Assembly: GCF_014692875.1 (NCBI RefSeq)
Contig: NZ_CP061171.1
Location: 1,116,001 to 1,180,000 of the forward strand
Direction: 5' to 3'
Length of the DNA stretch: 64,000 bases
DNA from: Pedobacter riviphilus
GTDB lineage: Bacteria; Bacteroidota; Bacteroidia; Sphingobacteriales; Sphingobacteriaceae
Shown: piece by piece, positions 8,377-16,064 of the stretch
Layout: every line of letters starts with the position of its first letter
Numbering within the stretch: the first letter of the stretch is position 1
The notes under the pieces: model-generated
The model's database searches: none
The model's input: the letters and a program-made list of their open reading frames with translations, nothing else
What the model was told of the DNA's origin: nothing
Made by a program: the position numbers and the translations under genes

Positions 8377-9471
8377 ATGAGCATGCTCCATAAAATTGCC
8401 TTAACTTTTATTAAATCTATTGGTCCGGTAACGGCCAAAAACCTTCTTGCCTATTGCGGAAGTGCCGAAAATGTATTTTCTGCAAGCAAAAAACAACTTT
8501 TAAAAATCCCAGGTGTCGGAGAGAAAACAATTGAAGCCATTCGCAGTACTGATGCTTTGGTTAGGGCCAGACAAGAATTAGATTTTATCGAAAAACATGG
8601 GATAGAGGTATTGTTTTTTTCAGACGAGAAATATCCTAAAAGATTAAAGAACTGCATCGATTCGCCTATACTGCTTTATGCCAAAGGGACTGTTGATTTT
8701 AACCAGCAGCGCATCATCAGTATTGTTGGTACCCGTAATGCAACAAGCTATGGAAAAAATCTCTGTAAGGAATTATGTGAGGTTTTAGCGCCTTATAACG
8801 TTTTGATCGTTAGTGGCTTGGCTTATGGCATTGATGTAACCACCCATAAAGAATGTCTGGCAAATCATATTCCCACAGTTGGGGTACTTGGTCATGGCTT
8901 AGACCGGATGTATCCAAAAATTCATAAAGCGGTTGCTCAGAAAATGGTTTTGAATGGAGGCCTGCTTACCGAGTTTCCAATTATGACCAATCCCGATCGG
9001 CCTAATTTTCCGCAAAGAAACCGGATTATTGCAGGTATTGCAGATGCCACTGTTGTAGTTGAAGCATCAATAAAAGGTGGCGCCTTAATTACTGCAGAAA
9101 TTGCTAATTCTTACAATAAAGATGTATATGCCTTTCCGGGTAGAACAAATGATGTTTTTTCAGAAGGATGTAATTTCCTGATCAAGACCAACAGAGCTGG
9201 ATTAATCACTAATGCTAACGACTTGATTTATTATTTGGGCTGGGATGATGAAATAAAGGTTAAACATAATACTAAACAAACTACGCTGCAGTTAACGCTT
9301 ACTCCTAACGAGCAGCGGGTTGTTGATGCCTTACAAAATGGTCAACTTTCCATTGATGAGCTTTGCGCTCAATTGAATATTCAGCAAAGTAAGCTGGCAA
9401 TTATAATCCTTACATTAGAGATGCAGGGCGTTATTGTTTCTTTGCCGGGGAAAATATATAAACTCCTCTAA
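8377..9471 (+). CDS. dprA: DNA-processing protein DprA
   Basis: A 364-residue protein. Residues 1-60 hold helix-hairpin-helix-like repeats (PGVGEKTIEAI), followed by the DprA Rossmann domain (SIVGTRNATSYG, VSGLAYGIDVTTH, GVLGHGLDRMYP, then FPQRNRIIAGI) and a C-terminal winged-helix domain (about 300-364). DprA binds incoming single-stranded DNA during natural transformation and loads RecA. It is the standard length for the family and looks intact. It is often present in Bacteroidota that are not known to be competent. Confidence 0.95.
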   Translation: MSMLHKIALTFIKSIGPVTAKNLLAYCGSAENVFSASKKQLLKIPGVGEKTIEAIRSTDALVRARQELDFIEKHGIEVLFFSDEKYPKRLKNCIDSPILLYAKGTVDFNQQRIISIVGTRNATSYGKNLCKELCEVLAPYNVLIVSGLAYGIDVTTHKECLANHIPTVGVLGHGLDRMYPKIHKAVAQKMVLNGGLLTEFPIMTNPDRPNFPQRNRIIAGIADATVVVEASIKGGALITAEIANSYNKDVYAFPGRTNDVFSEGCNFLIKTNRAGLITNANDLIYYLGWDDEIKVKHNTKQTTLQLTLTPNEQRVVDALQNGQLSIDELCAQLNIQQSKLAIIILTLEMQGVIVSLPGKIYKLL

Positions 9472-9616
9472 GGAAATTGAAATTGCATTTTACCCAATAA
9501 TCAATCTATAATGCCTATCATAATTATAGATTATGTAATTAAATTCTTTTAAATTTTAATTTTCGAAATTATGTTTCAAATAAAATATAGTTTATAAAAT
9601 AGTTAATGCCATTGCT

Positions 9617-9624
9617 TAATTTTG
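9617..9624 (+). promoter_or_regulatory. -7 promoter element of the cystathionine beta-synthase gene
   Basis: TAATTTTG matches TAnnTTTG exactly, 4 bp before the ATG at 9629, so transcription would start at or within a few bases of the start codon. The upstream -33 element is not clear. Confidence 0.45.
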
Positions 9625-9628
9625 CGAT

Positions 9629-10990
9629 ATGTGGTACAATAATATTTTAGAAACTATTGGCAATACGCCATTGGTTAAATTAAATACAATAACAAAAGGA
9701 GTTCCGGGAACAATTCTGGCGAAAATAGAGACTACGAATCCGGGTAATTCAATTAAAGACCGTATGGCGGTTAAAATGATTGAAGATGCCGAGAAAAGCG
9801 GTAAGCTAAAACCAGGCGGAACAATTATAGAAGGAACATCTGGAAACACAGGTATGGGCCTGGCTATGGCCGCCATTATTAAAGGTTACAAATGTATTTT
9901 TACCACAACTGATAAACAATCGAAAGAAAAGGTAGATGCTTTACGTGCCTTTGGTGCCGAGGTAATCGTTTGTCCTACAAACGTTGAGCCAGAAGATCCC
10001 CGATCTTATTATTCTGTTTCTTCGCGTTTAGAACGCGAGGTTCCCAATTCATGGAAACCGAACCAGTATGATAATTTAGCCAACTCACAAGCGCATTATG
10101 AGCAAACTGGCCCTGAGATATGGGCGCAAACTGAAGGTAAAATTACACACTTGGTAGTTGGCGTAGGTACTGGTGGAACCATTTCTGGAACCGGTAAATA
10201 TTTAAAAGAGAAGAATCCAAATATTAAAGTCTGGGGAATCGATACCTATGGTTCGGTTTTCAAGAAATATAAAGAAACAGGCATATTTGATAAGGATGAG
10301 ATTTATCCATACATCACAGAAGGTATTGGCGAAGATTTCCTTCCGGCAAACGTAAATTTCGATGTGATCGATCTGTTCGAAAAAGTGACGGATAAAGACG
10401 CCGCTTTAATGACACGCGATATTGCACGTAAAGAGGGTATTTTTGTAGGTAACTCTGCCGGTGCAGCCATTGGCGGATTAATTCAGCTAAAAGATAAATT
10501 AAAGCCAGAAGATGTTGTTGTTGTTATTTTTCACGATCACGGCAGCCGATACATGGGTAAAATGTATAATGAAGATTGGTTGCGTGAACGCGGATTTTTA
10601 CAGGACGAAAAATTAACCGCTAAATCTATCCTGGCTAAAAAAGAAAGCACGGAGATTGTAACACTTGATGCACAAAAATCGGTGCTCGAGGCCATCAATA
10701 CCATTAAATCGATGAATATTTCTCAAATTCCGGTAACACAGCAGGGAATGATTGTGGGCAAAATTGCCGAAAGCGATATTTTATCAGCATTGCTTGAAAA
10801 TCCAGGCTTAAAATCGGCGCCGATTTCAGAAATTATGACGGCTACTTTCCCGTTTGTTGATTTGAATACTTCTATTGATAAAATTTCTTCATTGATTAAT
10901 AAAGAAAACTCAGCAGTGTTAGTAGAAGATGAAACCGGTAAGATCGAGATCATTACCCAGTATGATATTATTAATGCGATATCGGGGTAG
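9629..10990 (+). CDS. Cystathionine beta-synthase, PLP-dependent, with C-terminal CBS domains
   Basis: A 453-residue enzyme. Residues 1-320 are a fold-type II PLP domain: the Schiff-base Lys lies in NPGNSIKDRMA, the phosphate-binding loop is GTGGTISGTG and the substrate loop is GTSGNTGMG. Residues 335-453 form a pair of CBS domains, the regulatory module typical of cystathionine beta-synthase rather than cysteine synthase. It condenses serine (or an activated form) with homocysteine in transsulfuration. No heme-binding N-terminal extension is present. It stands alone, with its own promoter and a terminator about 180 bp downstream. A role as cysteine synthase is possible. Confidence 0.9.
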   Translation: MWYNNILETIGNTPLVKLNTITKGVPGTILAKIETTNPGNSIKDRMAVKMIEDAEKSGKLKPGGTIIEGTSGNTGMGLAMAAIIKGYKCIFTTTDKQSKEKVDALRAFGAEVIVCPTNVEPEDPRSYYSVSSRLEREVPNSWKPNQYDNLANSQAHYEQTGPEIWAQTEGKITHLVVGVGTGGTISGTGKYLKEKNPNIKVWGIDTYGSVFKKYKETGIFDKDEIYPYITEGIGEDFLPANVNFDVIDLFEKVTDKDAALMTRDIARKEGIFVGNSAGAAIGGLIQLKDKLKPEDVVVVIFHDHGSRYMGKMYNEDWLRERGFLQDEKLTAKSILAKKESTEIVTLDAQKSVLEAINTIKSMNISQIPVTQQGMIVGKIAESDILSALLENPGLKSAPISEIMTATFPFVDLNTSIDKISSLINKENSAVLVEDETGKIEIITQYDIINAISG

Positions 10991-11019
10991 GGGTGTTTAA
11001 TTCCTGCGATTGTCCTCCT

Positions 11020-11105
11020 GAACTTGTTTCAGGATCTTTATCGCACGGAAGATGCTGATCCAGAAGACAACCTCCTGGTCGTCACCCTAATTTATTCAGG
11101 ATCTT
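11020..11105. repeat. Dispersed inverted-repeat element, CCTGAA...TTCAGG family
   Basis: TCCTGAACTTGTTTCAGGATCT forms a short hairpin (CCTGAA / TTCAGG), followed by a second TTCAGGATCTT. A related element with CTGAA and TTCAG arms lies at 12600-12662. Such elements are common between genes in Sphingobacteriaceae; function unknown. Confidence 0.45.
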
Positions 11106-11167
11106 AATGTTAAGACTAATAGATGAAATAAATTTAGCATGATGATTCCCCTTAAAAGTGATCAAAT

Positions 11168-11206
11168 AAAAAACGCCCGAGTAAAATTTTACTCGGGCGT
11201 TTTGGT
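11168..11206. terminator. Bidirectional intrinsic terminator between cbs and murA
   Basis: A near-perfect palindrome with the arm AAACGCCCGAGTAAAA, flanked by A on the left and T on the right, so it can end both the plus-strand synthase mRNA and the minus-strand murA mRNA. Confidence 0.9.
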
Positions 11207-11250
11207 GTTATGTTATTTTCACTTTAAGCTTTAGTCTTTCAACTTCTAGC

Positions 11251-12576
11251 TTAGTGGCTCGGTGCATCAGCGTTTACACGCTTAATCTGCGCGCCTAAGG
11301 CACGTAAACGGGTGTCGATATCCTGATAGCCACGTTCAATCTGTTCGATATTGTAAATGGTCGATTTGCCTTCAGCAGATAAAGCCGCAATTAATAATGA
11401 AACTCCAGCTCTAATGTCAGGAGAAGTCATACTGATTCCACGAAGTTTGTATTTTTTATCGATACCGTTAACCGTTGCGCGGTGCGGGTCGCATAGGATA
11501 ATCTGAGCGCCCATATCGATCAATTTATCCACGAAGAATAAACGGCTTTCGAACATTTTTTGGTGGATTAAAACGTTTCCTTTTGCCTGTGTGGCCACAA
11601 CCAGAACAATACTCAATAAATCAGGCGTAAAACCTGGCCAGGGAGCATCAGCAATGGTCAAAATCGAACCATCAATAAAAGTATCGATTTCGTAATGTTT
11701 TTGAGCAGGAACATAAATATCATCGCCTCGACGCTCTAATTTAATGCCCAGTTTTCTGAAAACCTCTGGTATTACACCCAGTTCATCATAACAAACATCT
11801 TTAATGGTAATTTCTGACTCTGTCATGGCAGCCATACCAATAAAAGAGCCAATTTCGATCATATCCGGCAACATTCTGTGCTCGGTTCCACCTAATACTT
11901 TAACGCCTTCAATGGTAAGCAGGTTAGAGCCAATGCCCGATATTTTTGCACCCATGCGGTTAAGCATTTTGCAAAGCTGTTGCAAATACGGCTCGCAGGC
12001 AGCGTTGTAAATGGTGGTAGTACCTTTGGCTAAAACAGCAGCCATTACAATGTTTGCCGTTCCGGTTACCGATGCTTCATCTAACAAAATGTAAGCACCC
12101 TGTAAATTGGTGGCATCTACATTAAAGAAAGCTTTTTTACTGTCGTAAACGAATTTTGCACCTAATTTTTCGAAACCGATAAAGTGTGTATCCAATCTTC
12201 TACGGCCGATTTTATCACCGCCCGGTTTCGGGATAGCTGCTTTACCAAAACGTGCCAACAATGGCCCAACAATCATAATCGAACCACGTAAACCACCACC
12301 TTTCGATTTAAAAGTATCAGATTCAAAGAAATTCAAATCAATATTTTTAGCTTCAAAGGTATAGGTATCTTTATTGATACGCTCAACGGTAACACCTAAA
12401 TCGCCAAGTAATTCAATCAGTTTGTTAACATCCTTAATGTCGGGGATATTACTGATCGTTACTTTCTTTTCGGTAAGCAATACAGCTGATAAAATCTGTA
12501 AAGCCTCATTTTTGGCTCCCTGAGGGGTAATTTCGCCTTTTAATTTAATTCCGCCTGTTATTTCAAATGCGTTCAT
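11251..12576 (-). CDS. murA: UDP-N-acetylglucosamine 1-carboxyvinyltransferase (MurA), Asp in place of active-site Cys
   Basis: A 441-residue EPSP-synthase-fold enzyme that transfers enolpyruvate to UDP-GlcNAc, the first committed step of peptidoglycan synthesis. The start is set at 12576 (MNAFEITGGIKLKGEITPQG), with the usual catalytic KNEALQ segment; the ORF extends 10 codons further up but those look non-native. The active-site loop reads PGGDKIGRRRLD, where E. coli has GGCTIGARPVD: Cys115 is replaced by Asp121. Cys-to-Asp MurA is active and known to resist fosfomycin. The DUF4290 gene is upstream on the same strand, a synteny common in Bacteroidota. Confidence 0.95.
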   Translation of the reverse strand: MNAFEITGGIKLKGEITPQGAKNEALQILSAVLLTEKKVTISNIPDIKDVNKLIELLGDLGVTVERINKDTYTFEAKNIDLNFFESDTFKSKGGGLRGSIMIVGPLLARFGKAAIPKPGGDKIGRRRLDTHFIGFEKLGAKFVYDSKKAFFNVDATNLQGAYILLDEASVTGTANIVMAAVLAKGTTTIYNAACEPYLQQLCKMLNRMGAKISGIGSNLLTIEGVKVLGGTEHRMLPDMIEIGSFIGMAAMTESEITIKDVCYDELGVIPEVFRKLGIKLERRGDDIYVPAQKHYEIDTFIDGSILTIADAPWPGFTPDLLSIVLVVATQAKGNVLIHQKMFESRLFFVDKLIDMGAQIILCDPHRATVNGIDKKYKLRGISMTSPDIRAGVSLLIAALSAEGKSTIYNIEQIERGYQDIDTRLRALGAQIKRVNADAPSH

Positions 12577-12599
12577 ATTTTTTTCTTTTGCTAACCCGT

Positions 12600-12662
12600 T
12601 CGTCATGCCGAATTTATTTCAGCATCTATTTTAGTGATTCTGAATCAAGTTCAGAATGACAC
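12600..12662. repeat. Dispersed inverted-repeat element
   Basis: Located in the gap between DUF4290 and murA. It opens CGTCATGCCGAA and closes TTCAGAATGACA, giving imperfect 11-bp terminal inverted repeats, with inner CTGAA/TTCAG words shared with 11020-11105. Confidence 0.5.
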
Positions 12663-12669
12663 ATGGTTA

Positions 12670-13359
12670 TTAATATTTAGATTTATTGTTGTTGCGTTGA
12701 CGGTTATTATTGTTGTTGTTGTTATTCTGACGGTTTTTTCCGTTGTTGTTATTATTGCTTCTGCCCCGGTTATTGTTATTATTATTGTTTTGACGAGGAT
12801 TTTGCGCCCTAAATTCTACTTTGGCCAGGTTAACACCTTCATCAAGTGATAACAATCCACCAGAAAGGTACTTTAAGTCTTTAATAATCGTATCGTCGCT
12901 TACATTATCCTTATTCCAGGTAACATAAGCCATTTTCATAAAATTTGCGATGCTCTGAACCATTGCCTTCTTAATTTCGGCATTTTCTTCGCGCATGGCT
13001 TTTTCGATCAGGTTTTCAACTGTTTTACCATAATGTTTGTAGGTAATACGTTGTTGCGGATAGGCCAGAGGCTCTGGTTTAATGTAAGCATTTTCGATTA
13101 ATGGCTTTGGGTACGGACTATCAACATCAATCTGGTAGCCAGAAATAATGTGCAGGTGATCCCAAAGTTTATGCTTAAAATCGGCAACATCACGTAAATG
13201 TGGTTGCAAAAAACCCATCAGGTCGATAACCGCCTGGGCATATTTATTACGTTCTTCAATGGTGGGCAATTCGCAGATATACTTCACCATGTTTTGTACG
13301 TTGCGGCCATATTCAGATAAAATTAAATGGCTACGCGTAGTATTATAGTCAAAACTCAT
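12670..13359 (-). CDS. DUF4290 domain protein with Asn/Arg-rich tail
   Basis: A 229-residue protein. Residues 1-180 are the helical DUF4290 domain (MSFDYNTTRSHLILSEYGRN near the start). Residues 187-229 are almost only Asn, Arg, Gln and Lys, with runs of seven to eight Asn, ending NKSKY. The domain is confined to Bacteroidota and often lies next to murA, as here; its role is unknown. The tail is low-complexity, positively charged and probably disordered, which could bind RNA or promote condensation; that is inference. Confidence 0.85.
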   Translation of the reverse strand: MSFDYNTTRSHLILSEYGRNVQNMVKYICELPTIEERNKYAQAVIDLMGFLQPHLRDVADFKHKLWDHLHIISGYQIDVDSPYPKPLIENAYIKPEPLAYPQQRITYKHYGKTVENLIEKAMREENAEIKKAMVQSIANFMKMAYVTWNKDNVSDDTIIKDLKYLSGGLLSLDEGVNLAKVEFRAQNPRQNNNNNNNRGRSNNNNNGKNRQNNNNNNNNRQRNNNKSKY

Positions 13360-13564
13360 GTTCAGATAAATTAATGGATAAATTTTCTGGCGATACGAAT
13401 TATGAAATAACCAGAAGAGTATAGGTTATGAATTCACCGAAATGTCTATTGCCAGATTTTCGTTTTATATACTCAAAGGTAGTAAAAATATTTTATTTCA
13501 GGTATCCATACTTGATTTGAGATATTTTAAATTGATGCGATATTTTTTTGAAAATGTTCGTCAG

Positions 13565-13680
13565 TAGTTCTTGGGCCATTCAGTCCCGCTGTCCCTACTG
13601 CCGAAGAAAATCGGCATTCGTTCCCATCGGGTTTATTTAACTGTGGATTAGTGCTTGTCGGGAAAAACCTTTCCAGCGCC
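13565..13680. repeat. Dispersed intergenic repeat with a TGCCGA hairpin
   Basis: The 425-bp gap 13360-13784 has no gene. On the minus strand 13565-13680 runs AAACCCGATGGGAACG, GCCGATTTTCTTCGGC and GACAGCGGGACT. TGCCGA (13599-13604) and TCGGCA (13611-13616) form a hairpin. It looks like the same family as 481-550. Confidence 0.5.
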
Positions 13681-13784
13681 AAATAATATAACTAAGCCGT
13701 TTTAAGTATTTATGCAGTTGGCTGAAGCCAATCTGTAATGAATTTAGGTCTTAATGTTCTTAACGCCTTAATGATAAAATAAAT

Positions 13785-14282
13785 CTAAACTTCATCACTA
13801 TTTTTCGGGTAATCAAAAAACACCAGTTCTCCTGTTCCTTTACTTACCATTTGCCACGAATCAAAAGGAAAAGAAATTAACACCATGCCTGCAGTCGGAA
13901 TGTTGTAAATATCGGCATCGCATAACTCGTTCGCGAAATCTGTAAAACCAGGATTATGACCAAATAGCACAACTTTATCTGCATCATCATTAAGACTATT
14001 AACCACTTTAAGCAGGGCTGTGGTATTGGCCTCGTAAATAGATTCTTCAAATTGAATGTGGTCTATATTATAGGCTTCTGCAAAATATTTGGCCGTAGAT
14101 TTGGCTCTTTTCGCAGGGCTACTTACGATCCGATCTATTTTAAAACCTTTGTTGACTAGTCTTTCGGCCATTTCTGGTGCATTTTCTTTGCCACGTTTAT
14201 TTAACGGACGGTCGAAATCTTTTAAATCTATATTTCCCCAATCCGATTTGCCATGGCGGACCAGAAGTAGTTGCTTAGCCAT
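13785..14282 (-). CDS. SixA-type histidine phosphatase
   Basis: A 165-residue histidine phosphatase with the catalytic RHG at residues 8-10 (LLLVRHGKSDWG), the second Arg in SSPAKRAKST and the second catalytic His in FGHNPGF. This matches the short SixA-like branch. E. coli SixA removes phosphate from phosphohistidine proteins; whether that is the substrate here is unknown. Its first codons overlap the end of the glycosyltransferase gene by 8 bp, so they are co-transcribed. Confidence 0.85.
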   Translation of the reverse strand: MAKQLLLVRHGKSDWGNIDLKDFDRPLNKRGKENAPEMAERLVNKGFKIDRIVSSPAKRAKSTAKYFAEAYNIDHIQFEESIYEANTTALLKVVNSLNDDADKVVLFGHNPGFTDFANELCDADIYNIPTAGMVLISFPFDSWQMVSKGTGELVFFDYPKNSDEV

Positions 14283-15306
14283 TTAGTTTCTCTTTAATTT
14301 TGTTTACAATTGTTTCAGGCTTAATTAAATCTATACAGTTTTCAACACCGCAGAGGCACGGTTTGTTTCCATAAATTGAATTTGGCCTTGAAGGGTGCTC
14401 AACCTGAATGCAGTCGTTTTCCAATTGTCCGTAACCCAAAAAGCCAGCGTAAGGATGTGTTGGCCCCCAAACAGATACTACAGGTACACCAGCCAGCGAT
14501 GCCATATGCATGCCAGATGAGTCCATGCTTAACATTAGATCTAAGTTCGATATGATGGCAAGCTCTTCCGTTAAGTTAAAACTGCCGATTACATTATGAG
14601 CATTTTTGTACGTTTTTGTCCAGTTTTCGGCAACTGCTTGTTCTGTTTTACCACCACCAAATATGAAAAGTTCGTAACCCAGTTCGTTTAATAAGGCAAT
14701 TACCTCTTCCATTTTTTCTAAAGCATATACTTTATAAACATGCTGTGCGAAAGGAGATATGCCTACTTTTTTAGTGGCTTTGTTAGCAAACAAATTTTGA
14801 GCATTTGCTGGAATTTCCTGTGGAGATTTTTCTATTTTATGGCTTAACTCAACGCTAAATCCCAATTCGCGGAAAACATCGGCATAACGCTCGACGGTTT
14901 TTCTCAGTGGTTTAAAAATCTTGTTATTGGTACGTGTTAATGCTTTTTTTTCCGCCCTTCCTTTATCTATCCGTCTAATTTTTGTTCCGGTTAAACGGAA
15001 GAAAGTAGAAATTGCCCTGCTTCTCAAATTATCGTGCAGGTCGGCTATTGCGTTTGGTTTATAACTGCGGAGTTCCTGATAGAGTTTGTATAATCCATCA
15101 ATTCCTTTGTGAGCGGCTTTAGGCTGGATAGGGTGGAAGATGAGGCTGGGGATATGATCGAAAAAGGGTTTAAAAGCAGGCCGACTTACCATGATCAGCT
15201 CAACTGTTGGATTTTGCTCAGAAAATTCTTGTAAAATGGAAGCTACCATGGCCACATCGCCCATTGCTGAAAAGCGTAAAACAATAATTTTTTGGGTTGA
15301 TGACAT
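14275..15306 (-). CDS. Glycosyltransferase family 9 (ADP-heptose:LPS heptosyltransferase-like)
   Basis: A 343-residue GT-B enzyme opening KIIVLRFSAMGDVAM, the standard N-terminal signature of heptosyltransferases, with the C-terminal donor-binding region (MDSSGMHMASLAGVPVVSVW) and a terminal Cys-containing PCLCGVENC segment. It is expected to add a heptose or related sugar to the inner core of lipopolysaccharide. It overlaps sixA by 8 bp downstream and follows DUF4254 by 34 bp, so the three form an operon. Confidence 0.9.
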   Translation of the reverse strand: MSSTQKIIVLRFSAMGDVAMVASILQEFSEQNPTVELIMVSRPAFKPFFDHIPSLIFHPIQPKAAHKGIDGLYKLYQELRSYKPNAIADLHDNLRSRAISTFFRLTGTKIRRIDKGRAEKKALTRTNNKIFKPLRKTVERYADVFRELGFSVELSHKIEKSPQEIPANAQNLFANKATKKVGISPFAQHVYKVYALEKMEEVIALLNELGYELFIFGGGKTEQAVAENWTKTYKNAHNVIGSFNLTEELAIISNLDLMLSMDSSGMHMASLAGVPVVSVWGPTHPYAGFLGYGQLENDCIQVEHPSRPNSIYGNKPCLCGVENCIDLIKPETIVNKIKEKLNG

Positions 15307-15340
15307 GACTTTTCGCTTTCAGCTTTGGCCTTTCTGCTTT

Positions 15341-15943
15341 CTATGCTTTATTATACAATACCGGATTTAAACTCGGATCATTGTACATTTTCATTTGTTT
15401 GTACACTCTCATGTATTTTTTGCCTGCTTCAATATCAGCCAATAACTCGTCGATACTGGTTGATAAATCTTCGCGCTGCGATAACAATACATTAAGCTTG
15501 GTTTGGCATTGTGCACGATGCTCGGCTGATGCACTTTCGCGTTCGGCCTCTTCCTGCATATGGTAAATTTTTAATGCCAGGATAGAAAGCCTGTCTATTG
15601 CCCATGCAGGACTTTCTGTATTGATTTTTGCATCTGGCAAAGCCGAAATTCCCTGATAAAGATTTAAGAAATAACCATCAATAAACTCAACCATATCGGT
15701 ACGCACCTGGTTTTGTGCATCAATACGTCTTTTCCAGCTCAAACCTTCAACAGGATCAATCTGTGGGTTACGCACTACATCTTCCATATGCCATTGAGCG
15801 GTATCGATCCAGTTTTTAATATAAAAAAGATGCTCTAAACTTTCGGCATCATATGGGTTTTCAACCGGATGGTCAATATCATCAAACTTGTGGTAGTCTG
15901 TAATTACCTGATTAAATATGCGGTTGGCAATTTCACTTATCAT
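15341..15943 (-). CDS. DUF4254 domain protein
   Basis: A 200-residue, mainly helical soluble protein. HPVENPYDAESLEHLFYIKN and the SWKRRIDAQNQ region are typical of DUF4254. It is found in Bacteroidota next to GT9 glycosyltransferases, as here, which suggests a role in envelope glycan synthesis, but the function is not established. No signal peptide or membrane segment. Residues 130-175 are likely a coiled coil. Confidence 0.85.
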   Translation of the reverse strand: MISEIANRIFNQVITDYHKFDDIDHPVENPYDAESLEHLFYIKNWIDTAQWHMEDVVRNPQIDPVEGLSWKRRIDAQNQVRTDMVEFIDGYFLNLYQGISALPDAKINTESPAWAIDRLSILALKIYHMQEEAERESASAEHRAQCQTKLNVLLSQREDLSTSIDELLADIEAGKKYMRVYKQMKMYNDPSLNPVLYNKA

Positions 15944-16064
15944 GGGGCAAAGATATTAAATAGATTGATTTTTTCCTGCCGGGTTGATTACACAGATTTT
16001 AAGATTACACCGATTTATTTGTGAGATTTAAAACAAGACAGCTTAGGGCCTGTTTCCCTAAACC

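Noticed and set aside
9629..10990. Cysteine synthase (CysK)
   Set aside because: The PLP domain is similar, but the pair of C-terminal CBS domains fits cystathionine beta-synthase better.
12634..12849. Plus-strand ORF rich in Val and Ile
   Set aside because: It is the complement of the Asn/Arg-rich tail of the DUF4290 gene; the composition is a shadow of AAC/AAT repeats.
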